64,000 nucleotides of DNA, from positions 1 through 64,000 of the forward strand of contig NZ_CP080572.1 in assembly GCF_023746595.1 (NCBI RefSeq), given 5' to 3'. Positions within the stretch are counted from its first letter, which is position 1, and each line of letters starts with the position of its first letter. A program made the position numbers and the translations under genes. The stretch comes from Thermococcus argininiproducens (GTDB lineage Archaea > Methanobacteriota_B > Thermococci > Thermococcales > Thermococcaceae). Positions 34,530 to 43,564 of the stretch are shown in pieces. The notes beneath the pieces were generated by a model, which did no database searches, was not told the DNA's origin, and saw nothing but the letters and a program-made list of their open reading frames with translations.

Positions 34530-36698
34530 CTACCCCCTCCCCACACGGCGCATCATTAGTATAACTGCTACAAATGCTACCACCAAGATTATTATTCCAA
34601 GATAAACTGAACTTGAGCTCTGTCTCACTCTGGCAGTAAGTTGAATTTGTGATTCTGTCTGATCAGATTTGACTTCTATATTTATTCTATATTCCCCAGC
34701 TGGCGTTGTTTTTGATGGTCTTATGCGAAGGTTTATTGCTTCAACAGCCTTCTCCTCTATTTTAGCCAGCTTTTGAGGTTCTACCTCAACGTCCCATCCC
34801 TGTGGAGCGTCTACTTCAATGTTAACATTGGTTACAGTGTTTCCAAAATTTCTGAGCGTTATAGGAATGATCTTCTCTTCAGCAGGCTGTAATGACACGA
34901 GATAGTTTGAAGCTTCGAGATGAAGTTCATACCTCCCCATAACTTCTACTTCAAATTGTTTTTCTATTTCGTTTCCAGAAGTGCTTTTTATCTTTAATGT
35001 AGCATTATAGATCCCAGGCTTTGCGTTAAACGACGGGATTATTCTTAAATAGGTGCTCTTACTCTCTTCGCTACCCACTTTTATACTTTTAATCTCCAGG
35101 TTACTTTGCATATCCCTAAGGAAATTCACGGCCCAATCAGAGGGGAGACCTTCGATGCTTAAAGCATATTCATCATCCTCTTTACCGAGATTATCAATTC
35201 TAATCTCATAAACTGGCTGAAAGTCGAAACCCGTCGTTAAATGATTGCTTTCCATTTCCACAACAAAGTAATATGAAAGTCTCGTTAACGTAATTGTTTT
35301 GCCTTTTTCTTCTCCATCCTCAAGGCTTATCTTTTCTTCTTTGGTTTCATACCCTTCTTTACTCACAACTATTGTGTAATTCCCTTTTGGAAGCGCTCTT
35401 TCCAAAATGCCATTTGCATTTGCAATGTAAGTTTCATTTCCAATCTGCACTTTAGCTTTTGATACGGGCTTTCCTTCTTCATCTACTATAGTAAGGATCA
35501 GTTTTGCGGGCTCTCCTTTATGTGTTTTGTAGATAAGGACACTTACATTTTTTTCTATTCCATTAACGGAAAAGGTTATTTTGTGCTCACCTAACTCGGC
35601 GTTTTTTGGGCTTTTCACAACAAGGTTAACAACTTCGCTCCCATCTAAAAGAAATGATCTGACTCTCTGGCCATTTAAGGAGAAATACGCATCCCATTCT
35701 GGGGACAGCCCTCTTATTTGAAGTTCGACCACTTTTTCATCAGTATAGGATGTAAACTGTATTGGAAAGATTATTTTCTCACCCGCCTCTGCCTCTATTG
35801 ACAAAAGGGGTAATTTGAGACCTATCCCCCCACTAGGCGCTTCAGTTACATTCAAGTTTATCCTTCCTATTTTCTCTCCAATGGCGAATGCAGTGGTGTA
35901 CATCCCTCTTGCCGTTTCCGGGATGTTTATCAAGAGATTAACCGTTACAGAACCTCCAGGGGTAAGGATAAGCCCATTGATTCTATAATTGCTATTCTCA
36001 TCAAAGAAACCAACTTCCCAGTCTGCTGGCTTTGAAAGTATCCTTAAACTAAGCTCTAAACTGTCAGTCCCCCCATTGACAATGGTGATGGGAAGCTGGA
36101 CTTTATTTCCTGCATCTATATTCAAACTCGTGAATGGATAATAAATCTCATAATTCTCTTCTTTTTTGTGTCTTACTTGAACATTAGCAGAATAGATATC
36201 CAAGATGCCATTATTATATACAAGAATGAGTTTGTCATACACTCTCGAAGAGTTATTCTTTATGGTGAGATCAGCCCCATTTATCTTTAAAGACACCATC
36301 TCTTCACTAGAGTTGACTATCAAAACCGAGTATCCGTCAATATCGAAAACAGCCCTCTCTTGGGGTTCTATTCTCTCAAGAAAGCTTGGTTTGTATTGGA
36401 GAACTATGAAAATGCCATTCTCATTAAAACTCCCGCTTATTATCCTTATGTTATCAATTTCAAGAGTTCCATTAAGTTCCACCACACTCCTAATCTTCTC
36501 TTCTTTGTAAATTATGGCATAGGAGTCTAGAGTGTACTTTTCTTGGGTTATTGTGATCTGATAATTTCCTACAATCAGCCGCTCTCCGACTTGGAGTCTC
36601 CCTTCAAATACCGTTATCCACGGTAAAGAAGCTGTTACTGGAGAGATAGAGGCCAATAAAAATAGGGTAAGAACAAAAGTAAGCTTTTTCATTTTCAT
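34530..36698 (-). CDS. NEW3-domain surface protein anchored by a C-terminal helix
   Basis: A 722-residue secreted protein: signal peptide (about 1-25), several Ig-like NEW3 (alpha-galactosidase-associated) beta-sandwich repeats with the tell-tale LPSDWAVNF and APQGWDVEVEPQ phrases, one carboxypeptidase-regulatory-like repeat (about 400-470, VDEEGKPVSKAKVQIGNETY), and a C-terminal membrane helix followed by RRVGRG. It lies between an ABC ATPase and a permease with overlapping or near-touching ends (TGATG overlap with the ATPase), so it is probably a partner or cargo receptor of the exporter. Ligand unknown. Confidence 0.82.
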   Translation of the reverse strand: MKMKKLTFVLTLFLLASISPVTASLPWITVFEGRLQVGERLIVGNYQITITQEKYTLDSYAIIYKEEKIRSVVELNGTLEIDNIRIISGSFNENGIFIVLQYKPSFLERIEPQERAVFDIDGYSVLIVNSSEEMVSLKINGADLTIKNNSSRVYDKLILVYNNGILDIYSANVQVRHKKEENYEIYYPFTSLNIDAGNKVQLPITIVNGGTDSLELSLRILSKPADWEVGFFDENSNYRINGLILTPGGSVTVNLLINIPETARGMYTTAFAIGEKIGRINLNVTEAPSGGIGLKLPLLSIEAEAGEKIIFPIQFTSYTDEKVVELQIRGLSPEWDAYFSLNGQRVRSFLLDGSEVVNLVVKSPKNAELGEHKITFSVNGIEKNVSVLIYKTHKGEPAKLILTIVDEEGKPVSKAKVQIGNETYIANANGILERALPKGNYTIVVSKEGYETKEEKISLEDGEEKGKTITLTRLSYYFVVEMESNHLTTGFDFQPVYEIRIDNLGKEDDEYALSIEGLPSDWAVNFLRDMQSNLEIKSIKVGSEESKSTYLRIIPSFNAKPGIYNATLKIKSTSGNEIEKQFEVEVMGRYELHLEASNYLVSLQPAEEKIIPITLRNFGNTVTNVNIEVDAPQGWDVEVEPQKLAKIEEKAVEAINLRIRPSKTTPAGEYRINIEVKSDQTESQIQLTARVRQSSSSVYLGIIILVVAFVAVILMMRRVGRG

Positions 36699-37615
36699 CA
36701 CTCCTTCTTGTAAATCGTTTTGAGAAAAACATCCTCTAAGCTCGGTTCTTCAATTTCAAGATTGATTAATGTTATTCCTTTCCTTGATAGATAATCTGAG
36801 ATCTGCTCTCTGAGATCATCTTTAGCAAATATTATTGCCTTTCTATCGCCGATCTTCTCCATCCTCACTATGCCATCAAGTTCAATTTCTGGCAACTCTT
36901 GTTTAGCTTCTATTTTTATTTCATAGCCCTCAAGTTCCATAAATTGCTTCCTTATTTCATCCAATGTGCCTATAGCCCTAAGCTTTCCACTTACGAGAAT
37001 TCCAACTTTATTGCTCAGCTCCTCAACCTCGCTAAGTATGTGAGAGGAAAAGAAGACAGTTTTTCCCTTTTTTACCTCTTCCTTTACTATGCTCTTGACC
37101 AAATGGGCTCCTTCAGGATCGAGGCCACTTGTTGGCTCATCTAGTATTAGCACCTCAGGGTCATTTATCAGGGCCTGAGCCAAAAGCAAGCGCTGTTTCA
37201 TGCCTTTTGAGAATGTTTTCACCTTTCTGTAACGAACATCCCAGAGGCCAACCATCTTAAGGAGTTCTTCTATACGCCTTTCTTTCTCAAACTGACCCAT
37301 CTTATAGAAGTTAGCAAAAAATTCCAGATTACGCCATGCGGTGAGTTCACTATAGACCGTTGCATTTTCTGGGAGATAACCCACTTTTTCTTTGACTTTA
37401 ATAGATTCTCTGAAAACATCATGACCAAGAATTCTTATGTTCCCACTGTCAGGAATTATCAAACCTAACATACTGAGTATCGTTGTGGTTTTTCCTGCCC
37501 CATTTGGACCTAGAAATCCAAAGGTACAGCCTTTTTCAACGTTTAAAGTTAGATTATCAACTGCCTTAGCCTCTCCATACTTCTTGGTCAAGTTCTCAAT
37601 TTCAATCCCATACAT
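36698..37615 (-). CDS. ABC transporter ATP-binding protein
   Basis: Drives the two ABC-2 permeases of this operon. The 305-residue chain has Walker A GPNGAGKTT, Q-loop GYLPENATVYSELT, signature FSKGMKQR, Walker B VLILDEPTSGLDPEG and H-loop SSHILSEVEEL, plus a C-terminal extension of about 85 residues seen in NatA/CcmA-type exporters. ATG 37615 is preceded by GGTGATAACATC and lies 7 bases after the upstream permease gene. Confidence 0.95.
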   Translation of the reverse strand: MYGIEIENLTKKYGEAKAVDNLTLNVEKGCTFGFLGPNGAGKTTTILSMLGLIIPDSGNIRILGHDVFRESIKVKEKVGYLPENATVYSELTAWRNLEFFANFYKMGQFEKERRIEELLKMVGLWDVRYRKVKTFSKGMKQRLLLAQALINDPEVLILDEPTSGLDPEGAHLVKSIVKEEVKKGKTVFFSSHILSEVEELSNKVGILVSGKLRAIGTLDEIRKQFMELEGYEIKIEAKQELPEIELDGIVRMEKIGDRKAIIFAKDDLREQISDYLSRKGITLINLEIEEPSLEDVFLKTIYKKE

Positions 37616-37622
37616 GATGTTA

Positions 37623-38594
37623 TCACCTCAAATCAGCTTTCATGAATTTTGTGTACGCTAATGGAAAGGGTAAAAGGAGCATTACCATTAACGCCAAGAT
37701 GTTTTGCCATATCAAACTCAAACTTTCACTAATGGGTCTATCCTCCACTACACTCTCCTCGTATGCCAAGGAAGAAACTACTTCACTAATTTGAGGCTTT
37801 CCGCCAAAGAGCATTCTAATGACCTCTTGATAGTGATAATTAGGAGAGATGTAGAGAATCTTTTCAGCTGTTGTTGCCATTCCAACCAGCCATGATTGAT
37901 AAGCAGGATCTTTAAGAAACAGCTCTTCTAGTTGTTCTTCACTTAAATTTGTAACATTTTCGGGGATATTTGGAACAGGAGGTAATCCGGCTACTGCAAA
38001 TGCTACTACCCCGGCAATTATTGAAAGCAAAAAACCAAAAAAGAGGAATGTAAATACTGCAAGAAGAATTGCGTTTTTGGATTTCTTGGCGAATATTGAA
38101 ATGAGCACCCCAAGGTTTAGAAAAACTAGTCCGTAAAGCAAGCTAAAGGGTAATGTTACCAAAAACTTTATCAGATCAGTTCTAGTTAGGGGAACCCCTA
38201 AAACAAGTGCAAAAACCACTGTTAAAGTATAGAACAATGATAGAGTTATGCTAAGAGTCAATAAGCCTCCTAAAAGTTTACCCAAGAGAACTTTATCCCT
38301 ATGTATTGGCTTCGAAACTATCAACCTTAGAGTGCCTTTCTCTAGTTCTGTACTTATTGCCGTTGTCCCAATGAGGATTCCTGATAATGATATCAAGTAA
38401 TTGAAAATATTTGAGAAGCTTGATAAGAAGAGCATTTGAAAAGGTGTTTCATATAAATTTGCACTTATACCGAGTCTCTTGGAGCTATAAATCATTCCTA
38501 AAGAGGTTATTATAAAGAGCAACGCTATTATCTGGAATCTTCTAGTTCTGATGTTCACCTCGAAATCCTTTATCGCTATATTTGTAACTTTCAT
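37623..38594 (-). CDS. ABC-2 type transporter permease, first gene of the export operon
   Basis: A 323-residue membrane protein with about six hydrophobic segments and the ELEKGTLRLIVSKPIHRDKVLLGK motif shared with the permease at 33539. ATG 38594 follows GAGGTGATGGGC; the open frame reaches 38603. It leads a four-gene unit permease - ATPase - NEW3 protein - permease with gaps of at most 8 bases. A perfect inverted repeat lies at 38629-38647, between it and the next upstream gene. Confidence 0.87.
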   Translation of the reverse strand: MKVTNIAIKDFEVNIRTRRFQIIALLFIITSLGMIYSSKRLGISANLYETPFQMLFLSSFSNIFNYLISLSGILIGTTAISTELEKGTLRLIVSKPIHRDKVLLGKLLGGLLTLSITLSLFYTLTVVFALVLGVPLTRTDLIKFLVTLPFSLLYGLVFLNLGVLISIFAKKSKNAILLAVFTFLFFGFLLSIIAGVVAFAVAGLPPVPNIPENVTNLSEEQLEELFLKDPAYQSWLVGMATTAEKILYISPNYHYQEVIRMLFGGKPQISEVVSSLAYEESVVEDRPISESLSLIWQNILALMVMLLLPFPLAYTKFMKADLR

Positions 38595-38628
38595 GCCCAT
38601 CACCTCGTTGGATGATGTGATCGTTTGC

Positions 38629-38647
38629 TTAAAAGTATTACTTTTAA
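38629..38647. promoter_or_regulatory. Palindromic operator candidate upstream of the ABC export operon
   Basis: TTAAAAGTA-T-TACTTTTAA is a perfect 9+1+9 inverted repeat, 35 bases before the first ATG of the operon and within its likely promoter. Its core AAGTATTACTT recurs (reverse complement) in the ybjQ-moaC divergent region at 39538-39548. Confidence 0.5.
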
Positions 38648-38762
38648 TAGTTGTATAGTTTAACTCATAATAAACATAAGAAGAAACTTTAAATGATAGT
38701 AAATACGTTGCCTATATGCAATGAGTGGAAGCACCCTTATTTGTGTGTATCTTGAGGTGAGG

Positions 38763-38916
38763 ATGTCCTTTAAGATAAGGGCCAAGATTTCAGTGTTAAT
38801 AACTATAGGAGGGATTGTCTGATTACTTGTGAGGTTATTTGCTCTGCAGAATCCTCATCAGGACGTAATTTCATGGATCATTGTCGAAGAAGCAAGCTTT
38901 ATTTGTGGACGTTCTT
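38763..38916 (+). pseudogene. Small membrane protein gene with an in-frame stop, cut short by a TnpB remnant
   Basis: ATG 38763 just behind TTGAGGTGAGG opens MSFKIRAKISVLITIGGIV, a hydrophobic segment, then TGA at codon 20, then an open frame LLVRLFALQNPHQDVISWIIVEEASF that leads into the decayed TnpB copy at 38917. The TGA probably replaces TGG (Trp) within the membrane segment. A CTTTAAATGA box near 38686 may be its former promoter. About 50 codons of the original gene remain; function unknown. Confidence 0.55.
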
Positions 38917-39104
38917 CTGATCTCCTCCCCATTTTTTAAGGTGGGGAGTTTGAGGAGCTTCATTGAAGCCCATTTTGATTGATATTGAATGTCCCAACCA
39001 AATCAGCATTTAGGACAAACCTTTCTGTAGGATACTTAAACAAACCACAAACAAATCTAGACCCTTCATGGAGCTTCCCGTAGAAGGGACAAAGAGCTTC
39101 GACG
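38917..39104 (-). pseudogene. Decayed 3' end of a second TnpB element
   Basis: Read on the minus strand this encodes CPFYGKLHEGSRFVCGLFKYP, then LNADLVGTFNI, clearly the zinc-finger/RuvC-III end of the TnpB at 22820-24109 (CPFCGKPHEGARLVRGLFKCP; NADLVGAFNI). The second zinc Cys and the KCP Cys have become Tyr, codons after NI are deleted, and the rest of the gene is gone. The right end is retained: CTCCCC/GGGGAG hairpin around the TAA and GAGGAGATCAG at 38917-38927, where it differs from the other copy by one base. An old, dead insertion. Confidence 0.85.
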
Positions 39105-39179
39105 AACTTTTAAAACCTCTCTAAAGTAAAAAGAAGAGACAATTAGTGGTTGTGTTGCAGAGTTCTTTAAATTCGTGTT

Positions 39180-39509
39180 TTATTCCTTCTCAAGTACAAC
39201 TGCCGTCCCATATGCAAAAATCTCAGCAGCTCCAGAAGCAACTGCCGATGTCATGAACCTCACTCCAATGATACCGTTTGCACCCATTTCCTTTGCATGT
39301 TGTATCATTCTTTGAAGTGCTACTTCTCTAGCCTCTGCAAGCATTTCAGTGTACTCCTTTACCTCCCCACCAGCAATATTCCTCAATCCTGCCAAAATAT
39401 CTTTTCCAATGTGTTTTGCCCTGACAGTTGCCCCTCTAGCAATCCCTAAAACTCTGACAACCTTATATCCAGGGACTTCTTCAGTTGTAGCAATTATCAT
39501 TTCATTCAC
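39180..39509 (-). CDS. YbjQ/UPF0145-family protein
   Basis: A 109-residue homologue of the YbjQ family (sometimes called heavy-metal-binding domain), which forms pentameric rings; function is not firmly known. VLGIARGATVRAKHIGKDILAGLRNIAGGE and GANGIIGVRFMTS are the family signatures. GTG 39509 is taken as the start because GAGGTGAT lies six bases before it; the ATG at 39500 would be too far. Divergent from moaC, with an inverted repeat between them. Confidence 0.88.
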   Translation of the reverse strand: MNEMIIATTEEVPGYKVVRVLGIARGATVRAKHIGKDILAGLRNIAGGEVKEYTEMLAEAREVALQRMIQHAKEMGANGIIGVRFMTSAVASGAAEIFAYGTAVVLEKE

Positions 39510-39536
39510 ACGGCATCACCTCATACCTCGAAGTTC

Positions 39537-39549
39537 GAAGTAATACTTC
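39537..39549. promoter_or_regulatory. Inverted repeat between ybjQ-like gene and moaC
   Basis: GAAGTA-A-TACTTC, a 6+1+6 repeat in a 90-base divergent promoter region. Its AAGTAATACTT core is the reverse complement of the core of the repeat at 38629-38647, so one regulator may serve both. Confidence 0.4.
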
Positions 39550-39598
39550 TCTTCAAAGCTTAAATACTTTTCTTGAACATTAGAAATATGGTGGGAAA

Positions 39599-40060
39599 AT
39601 GAAACTCACTCACGTGGATGAAAATGGTGTTAAAATGGTAGAAGTTGGACAAAAAGATGTTGTTTTTAGAAGAGCCATTGCTAAGGGTAGAATAAAGCTC
39701 AAACCAGAAACAATAAAGCTTATTCAGGAAGGGAAGACCAAAAAAGGCAATGTTATAGCAAGTGCTCAAATTGCAGGAATCCTAGCTGTAAAGAGAACAT
39801 GGGAGTTAATACCACTATGCCACCCAATACCACTAACTGGGGTTGACATAAACTTTGAGTTTGGAGAGGATTACATAGAAGCTACCTGCGAAGTGAGGGC
39901 CTATTATAAGACAGGCGTTGAAATGGAAGCTCTAACCGGAGTTAGCGTTGCATTACTTACTGTATGGGACATGGTCAAGGCTGTAGAGAAAGATGAAAAA
40001 GGCCAGTATCCATTCACAAAAATCGAGAATATTAGAGTCATTGAAAAAGTTAAGAAATGA
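39599..40060 (+). CDS. moaC: Cyclic pyranopterin monophosphate synthase
   Basis: Second step of molybdopterin/tungstopterin synthesis, converting the GTP-derived intermediate to cPMP; Thermococcales need it for tungsten enzymes. The 153 residues show [15 protein letters not shown] (catalytic His region), [21 protein letters not shown], and KDEKGQYP, all conserved in MoaC. The ATG follows GGTGGGAAA. The TATA box CTTAAATAC is near 39560. Confidence 0.97.
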   Translation: MKLTHVDENGVKMVEVGQKDVVFRRAIAKGRIKLKPETIKLIQEGKTKKGNVIASAQIAGILAVKRTWELIPLCHPIPLTGVDINFEFGEDYIEATCEVRAYYKTGVEMEALTGVSVALLTVWDMVKAVEKDEKGQYPFTKIENIRVIEKVKK

Positions 40061-40127
40061 TTCAAACGCAAAAAAGAGTGTTTGAAAGAAGTTTTTGTAT
40101 TTATATCGCTAAGAGGGTTGTAACACC

Positions 40128-41825
40128 ATGAAACTTAACAGCGAAGCTAGAGCAATATACAAGAGCATTAGAGAGGAGATAAAGAAAAGAATCCAGCTAA
40201 AGGAGAGTTTAGCCTATCTTGACAACTTTACACCAACTAATGACAAAGAAGAAATCTTAAAACGCCAAAATTACTTAAAAGAAAGCCTCTCAAAAATCCA
40301 ACCAGGGCTTAAGGAACTCCTCGGTCGAGTAAAGCCTATTCGGTTTAAAAAAGATTATTTCCACGATAGACTTCTAGTTGTGGATGAAACAGAATTTGAA
40401 AAAGCTAAAAACTTAGAAATTTGTGATGTTGCTTTAGAACCCGAGGACGGTTACGACTTGATATTAAGTACTATAGGGTATGGAATTGATGTGGGGATTT
40501 CAATAAGTGAGATCGCCCCTGAACTTTATATTTTGCCCTTATGGGAAAACAAAGAAACTTTAAAAGCATTATCTAATATAAAAGCACTTTTAGGAGAAAA
40601 AAGCGTTGCAAATGAGATTTTGACAAAACTAAAAGAATTAACACCCACTATGAAGAAGAAAGAACTCTTGATAAACTTGGATGAGATAATAAGAGAAGAA
40701 GAGAATAACCTCAACGCTCGGATTGAAGAACGTTTAAAAGAGTTTAGCCTAACCCTCAGTGGAAAAGAGTTGTTAGAATTCCTGAAAAGGTTAAAAGATG
40801 GCAACTATGAAACTATCTTCTCTCACTTTTCCCAGATAGAAGATGACATTCTCAGAGAAATAAGAAGAAGTGAAGAGAAGCTAAATAAGTTACTGGAAAT
40901 CGATGTTGAACTGTTCTCAAGGGAAACTCTATATCCTGTTGAAGTTCCTAGTGATGCTATTGAAGTGCTGAGGCATGAACTTGAAAGGGAAATAAAGCTT
41001 GAACTATATCTCAAAAGTCGTGAAATTCTGAAGAAAATAAGACCACTAATACCAAAACTAAGAGAAGAACTGAAAAAGGCATATGAACTTGAATTTTTAA
41101 GAGCTGTTAAAGAGTTTACCCAAGGGTTCACTTTTCCAACGATAGCTGAAGGAGGTATTGGATTCATAAACGGGGAACACCTGTTTATCAAAAACCCCCA
41201 ACCTGTGAGCTATATCATTGGAGACGTTATTGAGCTAGATGGCACTAATGGGGAAAGGGTTATAATTTTAACTGGAGCAAACAGTGGTGGAAAGACTTCA
41301 CTCCTTGAACTGATCGCCCAAGTAACTATCCTCACCCATATGGGCCTTCCTGTAAACGCTGAAAAGGCCTGGGTAGAAGTACTAGATGAACTGTTCTTCT
41401 TCAGAAGAAAACGTTCCTCATATGGTGCTGGAACATTTGAAACAGTCTTGAAAAGTTTTGCACACTCTCTTATACGGGAAGGTAAAAAACTTATTCTCAT
41501 CGATGAATTTGAGGCTATAACTGAACCAGGAGCAGCAGTAAAAATAATTGGAGAACTTTTGAAGATAGGGCACGAAAAGAGTTTTTATATCGTGATTGTA
41601 TCCCATCTAGGTGAGGATCTGAAATCTATGCTTCCCTTTGCGCGTGTTGATGGGATAGAAGCAAAAGGCCTCGATGAAAATCTCAACCTAATAGTAGACA
41701 GACAGCCGAAGTTTGGAATCCTAGGAAAAAGCACGCCAGAATTAATTGTGGAAAAACTATACCATACTAAAAGAGGACAGGAAAAAGAAATTTTTAGGAG
41801 AATTTTAAAGGCTTTCAAGGAATAA
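40128..41825 (+). CDS. MutS-like ATPase (MutS2/MutS5-related)
   Basis: A 565-residue archaeal MutS homologue: a long coiled-coil core (about 1-350) and a C-terminal ABC-type ATPase with Walker A TGANSGGKTS (about 382), the SSYGAGTFE loop, Walker B KLILIDEFEAITEPG and SHL. The N-terminal mismatch-recognition domain of MutS1 and the Smr nuclease domain of bacterial MutS2 are missing. A Pyrococcus member of this group has been reported to bind branched DNA, so a role in recombination is likelier than mismatch repair. Its 3' end overlaps the convergent radical SAM gene. Confidence 0.85.
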   Translation: MKLNSEARAIYKSIREEIKKRIQLKESLAYLDNFTPTNDKEEILKRQNYLKESLSKIQPGLKELLGRVKPIRFKKDYFHDRLLVVDETEFEKAKNLEICDVALEPEDGYDLILSTIGYGIDVGISISEIAPELYILPLWENKETLKALSNIKALLGEKSVANEILTKLKELTPTMKKKELLINLDEIIREEENNLNARIEERLKEFSLTLSGKELLEFLKRLKDGNYETIFSHFSQIEDDILREIRRSEEKLNKLLEIDVELFSRETLYPVEVPSDAIEVLRHELEREIKLELYLKSREILKKIRPLIPKLREELKKAYELEFLRAVKEFTQGFTFPTIAEGGIGFINGEHLFIKNPQPVSYIIGDVIELDGTNGERVIILTGANSGGKTSLLELIAQVTILTHMGLPVNAEKAWVEVLDELFFFRRKRSSYGAGTFETVLKSFAHSLIREGKKLILIDEFEAITEPGAAVKIIGELLKIGHEKSFYIVIVSHLGEDLKSMLPFARVDGIEAKGLDENLNLIVDRQPKFGILGKSTPELIVEKLYHTKRGQEKEIFRRILKAFKE

Positions 41826-42765
41826 TGTTGAAGTTAGAGGTTTTTAGAAAAGTATAAGCCTCCTTAAGTTCAGGTCTTTCTTTGAGGAACCGCAGAATAT
41901 ACTGACCACAATTCGAGCCTATCAAGTTTTCTCTTGTATCACCTACTGAAATTATGATATTATATCCCAACTTTCTGAGGTTCTCTACGAATTCCTTGTG
42001 CTTTATTGGAAGGCCAGTTTCTAGATCAATGTCATTAGTGAGGGAGTTTTTCATCACGCTGACCGTTGGATTGAGCGGTGTTATCTTAATGAGGAAATAT
42101 TCCTTCGGGAAATGTTCTGCAATTATTCTAGCATCTGCCTCATTCTCTCTTGCGAGTGCAAAGTTTAGTGTTATCTTTTTACCTCCTTCATCATAAAACG
42201 CCTTTCCATACTCAGCTATCTTCTCAAATTCCCATTTTCTCACTGGAATTATTTTATCCCTCTGCTCTGGGTTAGTGGAATGTATTGAGAACTGTAGCTG
42301 GAACTTATCCTTAAAAAGCTCTTTTTTAAGCTCTAGTAGAGCGTCAAAGAATTTGTCTGTACCTATTGGAGCTATGGTAGAAATAGATGGATAAAAGTTC
42401 TCATAATGCTCACCTAAATGTCTCAATGCCTCAATAACAGCCATGTTAAAGCTTGGTTCCCCCATCCGCGCAAATTGTACCTTAAATCTTCTCGTTTTCG
42501 GTTTTCCACCCCAGCGCTTCTCTATTGGATACTCTATTTGCTCAAGGAGCTCATCAAGACCAAGCTTACCCTTATAAAAGAAACCCGCATCACACATCTT
42601 GCAACCAACTGGACATCCATTAAGTGATGAGACTATAAGCACCCACTTTTCAGCAGGGTTGGAAGTTGGAACTGATTCAACAAATTCTACTATATTTCCT
42701 TTTGAAGTCTTTCCAATGTAAACAACGGCAACATTAGGATCTCCAATTTCACTCAATATTTCCAT
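41815..42765 (-). CDS. Radical SAM enzyme, RlmN/Cfr-like
   Basis: A 316-residue radical SAM protein with the cluster motif CPVGCKMC (C51, C55, C58). VLIVSSLNGCPVGCKMCDAGFFYKG and the late SNCGQY cysteine (about 289) correspond to the RlmN/Cfr scheme, where a C-terminal Cys takes part in methyl transfer to adenosine C2/C8 of rRNA or tRNA. The N-terminal accessory domain is short. Archaea mostly lack RlmN, so the substrate is open. Last of a four-gene minus-strand run with the oxidoreductase, with which it overlaps by 17 bases. Confidence 0.78.
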   Translation of the reverse strand: MEILSEIGDPNVAVVYIGKTSKGNIVEFVESVPTSNPAEKWVLIVSSLNGCPVGCKMCDAGFFYKGKLGLDELLEQIEYPIEKRWGGKPKTRRFKVQFARMGEPSFNMAVIEALRHLGEHYENFYPSISTIAPIGTDKFFDALLELKKELFKDKFQLQFSIHSTNPEQRDKIIPVRKWEFEKIAEYGKAFYDEGGKKITLNFALARENEADARIIAEHFPKEYFLIKITPLNPTVSVMKNSLTNDIDLETGLPIKHKEFVENLRKLGYNIIISVGDTRENLIGSNCGQYILRFLKERPELKEAYTFLKTSNFNIIP

Positions 42766-43564
42766 ATTTCTCCCTCCTCCAAATCATCATAGCAGTCTTT
42801 ATTCCATCAGCAATAGCGAGTGCACTCTGGCGGTAAATCCCATTCTTTACATCACCAACTAGGAATAGATTGTCATCATTAAGCCCCTCAATGAGTTCAA
42901 CATTAGGAACCCTGCCGATAGCGCCTAAGACCAAATCCACTTTAAAATCACCAACGTCGGTTTTAGCTAAAAGTTTTTCTTCTCTTTGGATGCCTAATAC
43001 CTGGCCCATGAAAGTCTTGATATTCCCTCGTTTTGCAACAAGGTTTTGAAGATAAGGTAGAGCTTTAGGTTCGCTCCTCATAAGTATTATTACTTCATCA
43101 GCCATTTCACTCATACTTAAAGCATAATCAAAAGCCACATCTCCCCCACCTATAATAAGAACCCTTTCATAATGTCCTTTCGGAACTTCTGCCACGTGAT
43201 ACATTACACTATCAAATGGAAGTTTTTTTGGCTTTGTTCCCGTTGCTACAACCACATATTTAAACTTGTAGTCCTCAACGTTGGTTTGAACCCTAAAAAC
43301 GCCATCAACTTTCTCTATAGACTTAACTTCTTCATAAATAATCTTCAGACCATATTTCCTCACATACTTCTTTAGAATTTCAACCACTTCCTCACCTCGT
43401 ATACCCTCAGGGAAAAACATAGTATTCTCCACAGAGTAAGCATTTCTGATAAGACCTCCAACACTATTGCGCTCAAAGATTACGCTTTCAATATTGTAAC
43501 GGGCCAGTTGCACGGCAGTTGCTATTCCTCCAATCCCAGCGCCTATTATCCCAACGAGAGCCAT
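42749..43564 (-). CDS. FAD/NAD(P)-dependent oxidoreductase, thioredoxin-reductase-like, without redox Cys pair
   Basis: A 271-residue two-dinucleotide-binding flavoprotein: FAD site GIIGAGIGGIATAVQLAR, NAD(P) site VLIIGGGDVAFDYALSM, and a C-terminal FAD motif LFLVGDVKNG. The CxxC of true thioredoxin reductases is not present anywhere, so it must reduce something else, or act as a ferredoxin/thioredoxin-independent NAD(P)H oxidase-like enzyme. It overlaps the hydrolase gene upstream and the radical SAM gene downstream, suggesting a shared transcript and possibly a shared pathway (electron supply to the radical SAM enzyme is conceivable). Confidence 0.82.
   Translation of the reverse strand: MALVGIIGAGIGGIATAVQLARYNIESVIFERNSVGGLIRNAYSVENTMFFPEGIRGEEVVEILKKYVRKYGLKIIYEEVKSIEKVDGVFRVQTNVEDYKFKYVVVATGTKPKKLPFDSVMYHVAEVPKGHYERVLIIGGGDVAFDYALSMSEMADEVIILMRSEPKALPYLQNLVAKRGNIKTFMGQVLGIQREEKLLAKTDVGDFKVDLVLGAIGRVPNVELIEGLNDDNLFLVGDVKNGIYRQSALAIADGIKTAMMIWRREKYGNIE

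Noticed and set aside
38820-38822. In-frame TGA as possible selenocysteine codon in the small gene at 38763
   Set aside because: Thermococcales are not known to use selenocysteine; Trp TGG to TGA is simpler, and the gene is also cut by a TnpB remnant.
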